This document shows positions 1 to 9,735 of a stretch of DNA of 25,778 bases, piece after piece. Source of the stretch: Asterionellopsis glacialis (lineage: Eukaryota > Bacillariophyta > Plagiogrammaphyceae > Rhaphoneidales > Asterionellopsidaceae). The stretch covers positions 1 to 25,778 of the forward strand of contig WKLE02005633.1 in NCBI GenBank assembly GCA_014885115.2, in the 5' to 3' direction. Both the position numbers and the translations under genes were made by a program. The notes beneath the pieces are model-generated. The model was not told where the DNA came from, did not search any database, and worked only from the letters and a program-made list of their open reading frames with translations. The stretch's first letter is position 1; each line of letters starts with the position of its first letter.

Positions 1-140
1 AATAACTCAAATCTTCAATTTTGACCATTTTTGGCCAAAGAAACCCGGAAAGATAACATTTTAATAGCGCCAGTCTTATATAGAGAATGGTGACGTCGGA
101 CTTACATCATTATTTGGTGACTTTGCACTCAGATTTTGTC

Positions 141-174
141 CTTGAACTCTAGTTCAAGTACGACTAGGTCGTAC
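141..174. repeat. Two abutting perfect inverted repeats
   Basis: CTTGAACT (141-148) pairs with AGTTCAAG (151-158) across a 2-nt spacer. GTACGAC (158-164) pairs with GTCGTAC (168-174) across 3 nt. The two dyads share one base. They could be a double protein-binding site or a hairpin pair; no function can be assigned. Confidence 0.6.
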
Positions 175-797
175 GGTAGGTCCAAGGCTACTGCCCTATT
201 ATACTGTAGCACACTTGCAAACTTTAGATACTAGTAGACCTCTTGGAGAAGACATTCGTACTGCCCTAAAGATGAAAATCTTGGTGTCTGTCTGTCAACA
301 TGGGTTCAATCGCAGGACAATATTGGGCCCTTCCGAGTGGCGTAAGCTCATATTCAGTATACGTAAATGAGGAGATCATAAATGTAAAGAATGTAAAAAT
401 TGATTAAAAATGTTCGAACCATGTTGAATGGTTGGCGATTTTGAATTTCAACGGTCATATCCATTAAATAAAGGTTACGCCGGCAGGTATATGCTCTTAA
501 AACTTGGATACCATTTTTGATTTGATTCATAATTTGGAGTATACAAAATTGAATAGAACGGCTCCAAGTAATCTCTGTGATCATATCTCCGTTCTTCGTT
601 ATGATTATTCATGGTTATATATATTATATGCATCTTATGTAGGTTTAGTATCCGCGCAAGTCTTGGGAAGGTTTTTAGATTGGCCATGTGAGTGGCAGGT
701 TTCCCCCCATTTTTGTCGTCATTGACGCTGTGACATCGTGACAGCACGTGAGTTTACGTGGGTTCTAGTACCATGTGACTCGTTACATGGCAGCCTG

Positions 798-812
798 CGC
801 CAAAATTTGGCG
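798..812. promoter_or_regulatory. Palindromic pair of E2F-like sites
   Basis: CGCCAAAATTTGGCG is a perfect dyad made of two inverted TTTGGCG half-sites around one A. TTTGGCG(C/G) is the core of E2F/DP binding sites in animals and plants. It lies about 590 bases before the start codon of the CRC-domain gene. Binding is inferred from motif match only. Confidence 0.45.
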
Positions 813-1187
813 AATTCCAACTCTCGTAGTATTTGTACGGAGTTTTACATCAAATTTAAAAAAGGCGCGAAGCCAAATCGAGCGCGGGAGAAATTCAGCT
901 TTAAAGAGGACTCCTTTAGGCGTAGGAGCCTCTAGAACTCTGGTACAACTACGTGGTTGTAGTGTCCCTCCAATGTTCGTTGGAGATTACAGCAACGGTG
1001 CGGAATCTCCCCCATCAAGGAAAATATTTGTCTGCGCCCCAACTTCTATTTAGAGACAAACAATCCCTCTCACCAAATGCTTGTGTAATATTTTCCGAAC
1101 CAACAACATTGGGGAAGATAGTCCACATTGACCAAGACTGATACCATTGTGGAATCAGTCATCAGCAACTTTGGTGGGATACACTTC

Positions 1188-1196
1188 TTTGGCGGC
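1188..1196 (+). promoter_or_regulatory. E2F-like site TTTGGCGGC
   Basis: A match to the E2F core about 200 bases upstream of the CRC-domain start codon, between the palindromic pair at 798-812 and the site at 1275. The clustering makes chance less likely than for a single hit. Confidence 0.35.
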
Positions 1197-1274
1197 AAGT
1201 GTATCACAGTTGTTGGAATTGGTCGTGATACTGGTGACACAAAAACGACAACCACGAAATTAGTTTGGGAATAG

Positions 1275-1282
1275 TTTGGCGC
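1275..1282 (+). promoter_or_regulatory. E2F-like site TTTGGCGC
   Basis: An exact TTTGGCGC E2F core 117 bases upstream of the ATG at 1399, the position expected of a proximal promoter element. Inference from motif and position. Confidence 0.45.
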
Positions 1283-1398
1283 GGTGTTGGTTGCAAGACG
1301 ATACTTGAAACAAGTGACTAATTTGGAAAATAAGTTTTTGTCTGATTACGTTTCTGCTAGATATTTATATCATCTTGAAAAAAGAAAGAAGGAAAAGA

Positions 1399-4300
1399 AT
1401 GCCGACAACAACAAGGGGTCAAAAAATACGATCTTCGCCGGGAGGCAACGACGATGAAAGATTGTCCAACACGTCTGAGTCATCTCCTCATCAACTCGAA
1501 CAGGAACAGCACGAAGACCAACACAAACCAGCGCCACAGCAGCAGCAGAGTAAGCAGATTATGAAAGCAGATCCCGGCACTCCAAAATCGAGCAACAAGG
1601 AAAATAAGGATAGGCAGTCGGATACTTTACGAAGTGAATTTCGGCCACCAGCAGCCACTGGTGCCATTGGCGAACAGACTCATGCCTCTAGCTCTAGGCC
1701 TACTTCGAACTTATTTTCTCCGTCACATCACCATCAAACAAGAGGGAGTGGGAGTCGTACCATAATGGAACATAATCGTCAATGGCAAGGTCAATCAAAT
1801 CAACCAAGTAATCGTGCGCATCCTTCATCTTCATATCGTCGAGGACCATCATCACAACAACAACATAGACCTAGTCCGATTCAGGTCAAACGAGAAGACT
1901 TCCATGACGAGTCAGCCTACTACTCTAGGTCTCAGACGGTACGTGTATTGTTGCGTTTCATAGCATCATTGTTGTCGTGTCAGTTAGCTCTTGTTACCAT
2001 CGTAGGTTGCCCTAGTTTGAAGGACATCTCATCATTGCAAAGTCGTGGAACGCATGCTATCGGATTCTCATCGGATGACTCTATGAATCCAAGTCTTGGT
2101 TATCAACCTAGTATGAATGTGCATGCAGTACTACGGTGCATTCCTTGATCGTACCTTTAACACGACCAAACAGTGTTTATGCCGCCTTGTTGAGGTTTCA
2201 TCAACGCTTTTACTATGATCCATTATTCTCACATGAAACTTGTCTCCTGTTCTTTTTATGCGTTGGGTCATGTTGGATGCATCCGTTTCAATCACGACTG
2301 ACTGCCCTTGCTTATGCCCTTGCGTTTTGTCACGACTCAAATGGCAACGGCTACTTTTGCTCTTTTACGATTACCCACGATGGTATCTTTCGCGGAAAAA
2401 ACTTGGTGACGCGACGCTTCTTGAAAATGCTTCTTGCAACATCTCCCACCACCACCGACATAAATTTCCCTCTAATCACATTATTGTTACCATCTCCAGA
2501 CCGAGCAGCAGCAACCACAACAACGAAAAAGTGAGTCTTCATCTTCTCGCCGACCAAAACAGGAAGAAAATACAGCCATGCAAATGCGACAAGTATCATC
2601 CCTCAACTCTATCGCTGCCGACCTTGAATTGGCTGCTGGGAAAGAACACGACGACTTTGGACCATCAGTTGCAGAATGTCTGAATTTGGGATCGTTTGGA
2701 GCTGAAACTGAATCACCACCAAGACAAAGACAGGGGAAACGAACTCCGAGATCTTCACCTGGGGTTGCTGCACCTCCACCAAAAGGGCAATCAAGTGCCA
2801 GAGGACAGCCATATTCGTATCCTCCTAGTCAGCAACACCACAACTACTACAAACCCTCACCGCCGCCAAATCACTATAGTGGTGGTCCATCACAACAACG
2901 ACAACCTCCACCACCACCACCCTACGGCAGCTATCATCCTAGGAGTTCTGGTGGGGGTAGTCATTCACAATCAATGACACCGCAACACCCATACGGTGGG
3001 TATAGTGGCGGTGGAGGTGCATATCCACCATACGGAATGTCTCCATATGGACCTCCACCAGGATATTCATCTGATATGTTACCACCGCCTTCAAACAGTG
3101 AAGCTTGGTCATCACCTCGAAGGACCTTTCCTGAATCACCTTTCAGACCGAAGCCTCCACAGGAACATGGAGGTAGCAGCGAGGAATCATCTCGTCCTGC
3201 AGCATCCAAACAGAGCCATCCAGAATCTCCAACCTCTAAGAAGCGCTCTTGGGAAGGTGGTTCAACAGGCGCTAGCCCTATTCAGAAAAAGAGTGCTGCA
3301 GAGGAATTGCCACTGAGATCACCCTACCGTTCACCACCTGCTAACACTGAAAAGGGGAAACCAGGAAGTGCTGCCAAAAGTTTCAAAAGATCTCCATTGT
3401 TTGGAACAGGGACTCCTAATATTGGTTACTATGGAAGCTTTGGCATGGATACTCCAGGAGGTCACATTGATGCATCTACACTCGATGAGTTTTCACCCAT
3501 GGGTCCAAAGTTTGATGATAATTTCCAGTCAACACCGTTCCCACTTGGAGACGAAGACGAGAATGAGTGCAGTATTCAATTTGATCCGAAGCTTAGCATC
3601 GAACAAACTAACGAAGGAGGCGGCAGAAGCCGCCCTTCCATCCGACAACGGCGAATGGGTGAAGTCCAATCACCGTTTTCTCTTGCCGGAGAACTGTCGC
3701 CTTTGGCAGGTGGTATACGTCTACGGGGATCACCCATCAAGCCAAATGAACAATCCAGTTATACGTAAGTTGATGCCTTTTCATGTCTGATTTTTCATAT
3801 TCTTGCATTGAATACACTTTTTGACTTATGCTAAATATCTTTATTATTACTCTCCGTTGGATATACAGTGCGAAGTGGGGCAGTACACCAGGTAATTACA
3901 ACCAAATGATGTCGCCGCATGCTGGCGGTGACAACACAAATCAGCAACCTGGTCCACCAATGTCTTCTTCCAGAAGTGGACAAGGGTCACAACATCGGAA
4001 TCCACTTGCATCGCCATTGCCATCATCATCAAGCCTTGCATCGTCGAGGTCAACGAAGACTCCATTCCGACTTGAGTTGGGCGATGTTGGATCAAAACTT
4101 GGTGAGACAAGAAAGAGTTTCGAAGGAATCAACAGTATGGTTCGAGGACAACCGCCACCACCACCACATACACAGGGTCCCATTCCTCCTCCAGCCTCTC
4201 AAGGCCGTCCGTATGATAATCGAGGACCCCCTCCACCTGGGCCACCTTCAGGATACCGCGCTGGTGATCTAACCACACCGATCAAAGTCGCTTCGGGACC

Positions 4301-5609
4301 TCCTCATTCTGCATCTAGACCACATCACCCTCCAGGTTCCCAGCTACCCAAAACACCTGCATTCTCAGGAAATGCACCAAATAAACCAAGGACTCCAGGT
4401 TCAGGTTTATCAGCTCGGTACTCTATGCCACCGAAGGGTGGTCCGGGGCCAACTCCTGTTAAGACACCTGCTGGTGGGAAGGAGAATTCTACTCCTGGTT
4501 CAAAGGGAAGGAGGAATCCATGTAATTGTAAGAAGTCAAAATGTCTTAAATTATATTGTGAATGCTTTGCCGCGGAACTTTTCTGTGACGGTTGCAATTG
4601 TTCTGATTGTAATAACACTCCTGCTCATGAGAGTGTCCGTCTTAAGGCAATTAAAGATACCCGCGCCAAGAATCCGAATGCATTCAAACCTAGAATTGCT
4701 ATCAAACCAGCAGCTGGTACACCTGGATGCGCTCCTCCTCCCACTGGACACAACATGGGTTGTAGATGTAAGAAATCAGCCTGTCTAAAGAAATATTGCG
4801 AGTGCTTTCAAGCTGGGGTTATGTGTGGATCAAAGTGCAAGTGTGTAGAATGTCTCAATTTCGTTGGCTCGCAGGCGCTAATCGACAAAAGACGCAAGAT
4901 CAAGGACCACAAGGGAGCGGAGTTTGCCATGCGTTCTGCAGATGATGCGTGGAAGGGAAGACATGGACCTCCCGGGCCACATGGACCTCGAAATCCGAAT
5001 GGACCACCTAGGGTGCTGGGTCCGATGCCTACACATCAGACTTCAGGACGGCCACCACACAGTATGGGACGACCTCCACCAGGTCACATGCCACCCTCCT
5101 ATCTACAACCAAGTCCCCATCACCCTCATGGGCCTCCACGGGGACCTCACCATCCACCATACATGGGCCCACCACCTCATCATATGATGGGGCCCCCACC
5201 GCCACATATGGGCTATAATCACGGATCACCTCCGGGTATGCCGCCTGTTGGAACTCCTGGTTACGCACCGACAAGTAAACCAACACCTCGGACAGATGAA
5301 CGACTCAGACCTGGACTGTCAGCGGCAAGGGGTAAATTCAACGTTCCACCACAGCAACAAACTCCGGTACTTGCTACTCCACGTACTCCAGCCGTACGAC
5401 GGAGATTTGATCCCCATTCAAGCAAACGAAAAGGTGATCACAGCAACGAACCATCCTCCAAATACTTCGGTGACAAGCTACCGGAGCAAACAAAGACAAC
5501 TGCTCTTGCTATTTTCTCGTTTTTGTCGGGTCCTGATCTCTACAATACTGCAGTTGTGTGCAAACGGTGGAACGAGTTAGCATTTGACGATGAGCTCTGG
5601 CAATTTTGA
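1399..5609 (+). CDS. Tesmin/TSO1/LIN54-type CRC-domain protein with C-terminal F-box-like segment (3 exons)
   Basis: Likely a nuclear DNA-binding regulator of the CRC family (animal LIN54/tesmin, plant TSO1/TCX), whose members bind TTYRAA-type cell-cycle elements as part of MuvB/DREAM complexes. Proposed exons are 1399-1938, 2500-3764 and 3869-5609, joined in phases 0 and 2, giving about 1181 residues. The ATG at 1399 is chosen over the upstream TTG extension. Residues 1-815 are low-complexity, rich in P, S, Q, G and H, with many SP/TP dipeptides typical of CDK targets. The CRC domain lies at about 817-935. It has two cysteine-rich motifs, CNCKKSKCLKLYCECF and CRCKKSACLKKYCECF, joined by a linker containing AKNPNAFKPR, which matches the family's RNPxAFxPK signature. 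After another proline/histidine-rich stretch, about 1140-1181 reads as an F-box ending VCKRWNELAFDDELWQF, an unusual addition. The CRC call is very sure, the F-box call moderate, and the exon 1 junction less sure than the intron at 3765-3868. Confidence 0.88.
1939..2499 (+). other. Proposed first intron of the CRC-domain gene
   Basis: The donor GTACGT follows the last exon 1 codon. The acceptor CTCCAG at 2499 follows a pyrimidine-rich run, and both junctions are phase 0. At 561 bases it is long beside the gene's other intron (104). The frame of exon 1 stays open to 2145 and encodes a hydrophilic stretch (GFSSDDSMNPSLGYQPSMN) from about 2061, so an extra internal exon is possible. Confidence 0.5.
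3765..3868 (+). other. Second intron of the CRC-domain gene
   Basis: GTAAGT donor at 3765 and ATACAG acceptor ending at 3868; 104 bases, phase 2. Splicing joins SSYT to AKWGSTPGNYN and removes the in-frame stop at 3766-3768. The upstream and downstream frames differ and this intron reconciles them exactly. Confidence 0.85.
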
Positions 5610-6366
5610 GTTTAAAAAAGAATTCAGAGTAATGAATGAAGGTATGCCTACATGGTCGAAACCTTGGAGGTTTCAATCAAATATTGGATGCCTTGATATA
5701 ATTCACTTGGAAATATAGGGGAAAGCAAATAATATTAGATGAATGCTTGGTATGAAAAAAAGTGTTCACAAAATATATTTATTTTAATTGCGAGTGAATA
5801 AAAAGAGAGTCAAATGAAAGAGATGTAAGGTGTAATGATGTAAAACCATAAAAGAGATAAAGCGAGATTATCTGTACTTTTTTGAGTCACGAATTCGTAT
5901 GTATCAGATAACAGATTAGAGATGAATGATGTGTACGAAATACCAACTCAAGCTGAGTCGTTTTGTGGTAAATTTTTGTCCGCCGTCGCGCGCCGCTTTC
6001 CTTTTGATGTGTGGCAAGTGGAAAACGAAACGTACAGTACCTCCAGTCAGGCTGGACTACCTGTATCTCTGGTAACAATTAGGACTGCCTCTATTCTAGA
6101 GAAGTTCGAGTTCGTACAGTAGCACCTAAATAGAGTCAGTGGCGGATCAGATATCTTTTGGCGGGATGTTGGTTCATTCCAAATGGTCGTGAACGGCGCA
6201 TCGCACACAGATTAGTCCATACTTCGTACCTACAGTATGTAGTCTAGTGAGTAATGTTATCTGGTACTGATACGTAACTGTACGAAGATTATTGAGCGCG
6301 CCGCCGTTGGCATCATTATTCTCATTACTACTTGATCAGAGATCTGTTCTTACCAAGACGAAGGCA
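5610..6366. other. Intergenic region before the zinc-finger gene
   Basis: AT-rich 3' flank of the CRC-domain gene, then the upstream region of the next plus-strand gene. A 66-codon frame at 5922-6122 is not convincing. The only clear motif is an E2F-like site at 6156-6166. Confidence 0.5.
6156..6166 (+). promoter_or_regulatory. E2F-like site TTTTGGCGGGA
   Basis: Matches the classical E2F consensus TTTSSCGS with the extended GGGA end. It lies about 200 bases upstream of the ATG at 6367. It is similar to the sites before the adjacent CRC-domain gene, suggesting the two plus-strand genes could be co-regulated in the cell cycle. Motif-based inference. Confidence 0.4.
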
Positions 6367-7908
6367 ATGAACGACGACCGCAAGCCTGCAGCGAAGCCTC
6401 TATCTCGCTTCGACGACGAAGACAGTGTCCGAGAAAATGGAGGTGAAGCCAAGCCCTGTTTGAAGGTTGGCGATTTTTTGGCAGATGCTGATATTCTAAG
6501 CGGCGGCCTTCGGAATGATGCTAGCTTCACGAAAAGCACAACCGACAGTTTGGATGCTTGCAGCGCAAGTGCAGCCTTTTCTTCGATTGGTTTGATACCT
6601 CCCTATGAGTACGATGGTACCGATGAAGAATCATTGCTTCAGATTGCATATAAATCGTACGACACAAACTTCTCATCGAAGAGATGGAATGAGGCCGCAG
6701 GTTTATCAAACTTATCAAGTCCCGCCGTGGCTTCTCAAAGTTACAAAAGCACAGGATCAGTAACAAAAACGCCACCTCATTACTACATGTACGGCCACGA
6801 CGAACAACCTGACCTCGCTCGAGCGGACTCTTCTAGTGTGAGTACGAATACCAGTTGTAGTTCATTTGCACGAATGCCAAATTCTGGAAATTCAATCGAG
6901 AACAGCGACGTCTTAGTTGAAGAAGAGAAAAGGCCAGTACTTCTACGTACCGAATCAGGAAATCTTTTCGATGCCCAAGATCCGGAGACTATCGATGCTC
7001 AAAAGGAGCTTTATGATAGACTTTCTTCTTTGTGGCCTAATAAAATCAGGACAACATCAGGAGGGATCCTTAACATGCTCGATGCAAATCTTGTTCAGGA
7101 ACAACTCCGAATTGAGGAGGAAATCAAAAAGAAAAAGATCAAAGCGAAGCTTGAATTATCTCATTCATCTCCCCCGACGGCGGCACAAAAGCCACAAGCA
7201 CAAGCACAAATACATTCCAAGCCGAAATTATCACAGGAGCTGCATGTCGCAAATGTTCCCGAGGCTCAAGCTACGCCAATTGTTGATGCTGTGGCTACCC
7301 CTGCTCTTATTCCAGAGGTACAACGTGATGGGAATGCTCAGAAAGTTCTCCAGCAAAAACAAGACTCTCGTCTTCTTGGCCGCTATCATTCTGTACGTAG
7401 GCGTAGCTCTGGTTCGAATGGAAACAGCCCTGCTCCAGTTCCTGAAGCTAGGGCTGTCACCGAACAAAGCTCTGTCGAACCGCATGTTTATAAGAAGCAA
7501 GATAAGCATTTTCTTCGCCGTCTTCGTCGTGGTCGACTGACTTCTACTACGGCTGAGCCCCCCAACAATCCAAGCCTTCAAAATCACTGTTCGCGAACCA
7601 AATCATCAACACCGAATAGAAACAAAAATTCAACCGCAACCAGCAGATTCACTCTACCATCTGCTTCAAAGATGATTCAGGTACCCTCTGGTAACCCTTG
7701 TCGTGAAGAGATTTTCAATGAAATGTATGTTGTGACAACAAGGTGTGGGGGATGCTCACATCCTTACAAACTTCCTTCAAAAGCGAAGAATCTATATTGT
7801 CCTCAATGCTCCACTCTAACTCCTGTGGTCCATGGACACCCCCAGGACATGAATGGCAACGCACCAAATAAACTTTTGTATCTGCCAAAACATCAAAACT
7901 TCACTTGA
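6367..7908 (+). CDS. Unrecognised protein with C-terminal LSD1-like zinc finger
   Basis: A 513-residue single-exon protein. The open frame runs 25 codons further upstream only through a TTG, so the first ATG (6367) is used. Most of the chain is hydrophilic and Ser/Thr/Gln/Lys-rich. A charged segment near 240-265 (LRIEEEIKKKKIKAKLEL) may form a short coiled coil, and basic Arg-rich patches such as RRLRRGR near 385-390 look like nuclear localisation signals. The C-terminus carries C460-x2-C463-x14-C478-x2-C481 (CGGCSHPYK...LYCPQC), the spacing of the LSD1-type zinc finger of plant and algal regulators, though the usual Arg-Gly-Ala core is replaced by Ser-Lys-Ala. It converges on RIO2 with only 129 bases between stops. 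A DNA- or protein-binding regulatory role is inferred from the finger; no precise family is claimed. Confidence 0.75.
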   Translation: MNDDRKPAAKPLSRFDDEDSVRENGGEAKPCLKVGDFLADADILSGGLRNDASFTKSTTDSLDACSASAAFSSIGLIPPYEYDGTDEESLLQIAYKSYDTNFSSKRWNEAAGLSNLSSPAVASQSYKSTGSVTKTPPHYYMYGHDEQPDLARADSSSVSTNTSCSSFARMPNSGNSIENSDVLVEEEKRPVLLRTESGNLFDAQDPETIDAQKELYDRLSSLWPNKIRTTSGGILNMLDANLVQEQLRIEEEIKKKKIKAKLELSHSSPPTAAQKPQAQAQIHSKPKLSQELHVANVPEAQATPIVDAVATPALIPEVQRDGNAQKVLQQKQDSRLLGRYHSVRRRSSGSNGNSPAPVPEARAVTEQSSVEPHVYKKQDKHFLRRLRRGRLTSTTAEPPNNPSLQNHCSRTKSSTPNRNKNSTATSRFTLPSASKMIQVPSGNPCREEIFNEMYVVTTRCGGCSHPYKLPSKAKNLYCPQCSTLTPVVHGHPQDMNGNAPNKLLYLPKHQNFT

Positions 7909-8037
7909 TTTTGTAGAGGTTCTGTGCAAAATCATAGCTCCCAGTAAATGCAAAAGCTCGAAAACGATTTACACAGAAAACACGTAAGAATTAAGAGTCT
8001 CTAATTCACATTGAATGCATGCTAGTAGATTTAGATT

Positions 8038-9735
8038 TTAGAAAATTCCATCGTCTTTTATGACACGTTTGCCTTTCACGTAGGTCTTGTTCGTGTTTCG
8101 AGACCTAAACGCGTTTTTCCTTCCGCCCTTCTTCTTGCGATCTTCCAAATGGTAACGAACCCTTGCTTTTGCTTTTTCTTCTGCAGCGGCACGCCGTTCT
8201 TCACCAAAGAGCAACCCGCTAGATCCATCTGTTATATGCACACCCTCTGTCGTTACATCATGATCGTTTTCAAGATTGTCTTGATCGCTGTGTTCCGATA
8301 GAGAATCGCCATCTTCATCCAAATTATCATTGAATTTCTCCCCACCTTCATCCGCGTCATTGTCGTCAATGTCGCTATAACCAGAGCCGTCATGTTCGTC
8401 GTTTTCTATTTGTGTCTCCATATTATAAGTCTTGCTTGTTTCGTAGTAAAATAACTCCATGTCTCGTTTGGAATCATCTGTTGAGAAACCTGACGCCTGC
8501 AGTTCCTCGTCCAATCGTAGTTGAGCTTTCGAAGCGATACACACATCGCTATCGGCCGCATCTTCTTGGTCTCTTTCTTCAGTATTCTCAACAGTATTTT
8601 GTACAACTATTTCATCAAAATTGGGAATTAACTCTTCCCATCCACTATCTGGTATACACCGCAACTTCATCACAAAGAATCGTTTGAGACATTGCATATC
8701 CCTATCATATAGTTCCTTGGCATTGGGGTGCCTTGTACTAACCATTTGAGGAAAATCAATTAGAGTGACAATTGGTTTTGGTTCGCCATTTTCTAAAAAC
8801 TCCTTGGGTTCTGGAGGGGCTTCCGTCACAATCTCGCCAGTACCATCAATGTGATGTTTTTCCAACGGTGCACGGGCAGAGAGAGCTCCCTTAGTTTGAA
8901 CCGACATACCAGAATGACGAACATAATGTTCGGCAACGTCATTATCATCTGCCAGTGTATTCTGCATTCCACTTAGATCTACCATTAGATTAAACTCGTT
9001 TAAATCGCAGTGAACTAACCCATGCTTTGCTAGCCGTGTAGCCAACTTGGTCGATTGGAAGAAAATACTTTCGGCCTGTTCTGCCGACACTCGGTTGGTA
9101 TGAATTTGATACAGTGGAACACCCCGGACCAATCCCATAGCAACAATATGACGGTTGTGTCCTATAGGAGAAGGAGTTGGGTAATTTACCTGATGAAGTG
9201 CTTTCATAAACGCAAACTCCTTGAGCGCGGAAATCCGTGAAAGAAAGAGCCAGGAATTGGGTTGGGCTTTCGCCACTGGATTACGCTTATTTTTGGAGAC
9301 AGCGTTCACCATGAAATAGTCACGCTTTTTTTTAACGTCTCGGAAAGATGTACGTCCAAGTCGATGGAATTTCAGTACGATTTGCTTGCCTTCAGGTGTG
9401 GCAGCAACGTAAACATCACTCTCCTTTCCTGTACCGATGCGATCGCCGAGTGCTGCAATCAAGCCGCGACTCTTCAAGTTATGCAATGCTAAAATGTCGT
9501 ATCCAGAGTTTGTTAGGCGGTAGCCATCGTAACCGCAACTTCGGTCGTGAGAGAGCAGCTTGTCTCTTAGAAGAGAACTCATAATTTTGCCTGTACCGCC
9601 ATGGCGAAGGTTTGCAATGGAGGCAACAAGAGCAGCAGGAACTAAGACATGATTACGCATCCCGGTCTCTACAGCAGCCAACACCCGAAAATCCTGACGA
9701 TTCATCGTCCTCATGACAGTTGGGTCGAGCTTCAT
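8038..9735 (-). CDS. RIO2: RIO2-family atypical kinase/ATPase (40S ribosome maturation)
   Basis: RIO2 binds pre-40S particles in the cytoplasm and drives late small-subunit maturation, acting more as an ATPase than a classical kinase. The 565-residue protein starts at a clear ATG. It has the N-terminal winged-helix domain (about 1-90), the RIO nucleotide loop GTGKESDVY (101-109), the catalytic lysine in VLKFHRLG (K122), the catalytic loop HCDLNEFN (242-249, Asp244) and the metal-binding IDFPQMVS (Asp327). All key residues are present, so it should be active. Odd feature: about 68 hydrophilic residues (roughly 254-322) lie between the catalytic loop and IDFPQ, where most RIO2 proteins have only a few. 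The C-terminal third is acidic, then ends in a Lys/Arg-rich tail. Family assignment is secure. Confidence 0.95.
   Translation of the reverse strand: MKLDPTVMRTMNRQDFRVLAAVETGMRNHVLVPAALVASIANLRHGGTGKIMSSLLRDKLLSHDRSCGYDGYRLTNSGYDILALHNLKSRGLIAALGDRIGTGKESDVYVAATPEGKQIVLKFHRLGRTSFRDVKKKRDYFMVNAVSKNKRNPVAKAQPNSWLFLSRISALKEFAFMKALHQVNYPTPSPIGHNRHIVAMGLVRGVPLYQIHTNRVSAEQAESIFFQSTKLATRLAKHGLVHCDLNEFNLMVDLSGMQNTLADDNDVAEHYVRHSGMSVQTKGALSARAPLEKHHIDGTGEIVTEAPPEPKEFLENGEPKPIVTLIDFPQMVSTRHPNAKELYDRDMQCLKRFFVMKLRCIPDSGWEELIPNFDEIVVQNTVENTEERDQEDAADSDVCIASKAQLRLDEELQASGFSTDDSKRDMELFYYETSKTYNMETQIENDEHDGSGYSDIDDNDADEGGEKFNDNLDEDGDSLSEHSDQDNLENDHDVTTEGVHITDGSSGLLFGEERRAAAEEKAKARVRYHLEDRKKKGGRKNAFRSRNTNKTYVKGKRVIKDDGIF

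Larger units (their letters stand above)
1..1398. promoter_or_regulatory. Non-coding upstream region of the CRC-domain gene
   Basis: I see no convincing gene here. Short open frames exist at 787-1053 and 1117-1272, but they lack family resemblance and the second has no ATG. The stretch holds two abutting perfect inverted repeats (141-158 and 158-174), a CRE-like TGACGTC at 91-97, a CACGTG core near 745-750, an inverted repeat at 968-985 and several E2F-like sites listed separately. Together these suggest a regulated promoter for the gene starting at 1399. The transcription start is not visible. Confidence 0.4.

Noticed and set aside
253..315. Possible tRNA because of a GGTTCAAT B-box-like string
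   Set aside because: No matching A box or cloverleaf stems upstream or downstream.
787..1053. ORF of about 88 codons starting MAACAKIWRIPT
   Set aside because: No recognisable domain; it overlaps a palindromic E2F-like pair and lies in the promoter region. Could be an upstream ORF but cannot be supported.
1117..1272. Open frame reading FGGIHFFGGKCITVVGIG
   Set aside because: Looks protein-like but has no ATG, is only about 50 codons, has no splice link that I can defend, and two E2F-like sites lie in or beside it.
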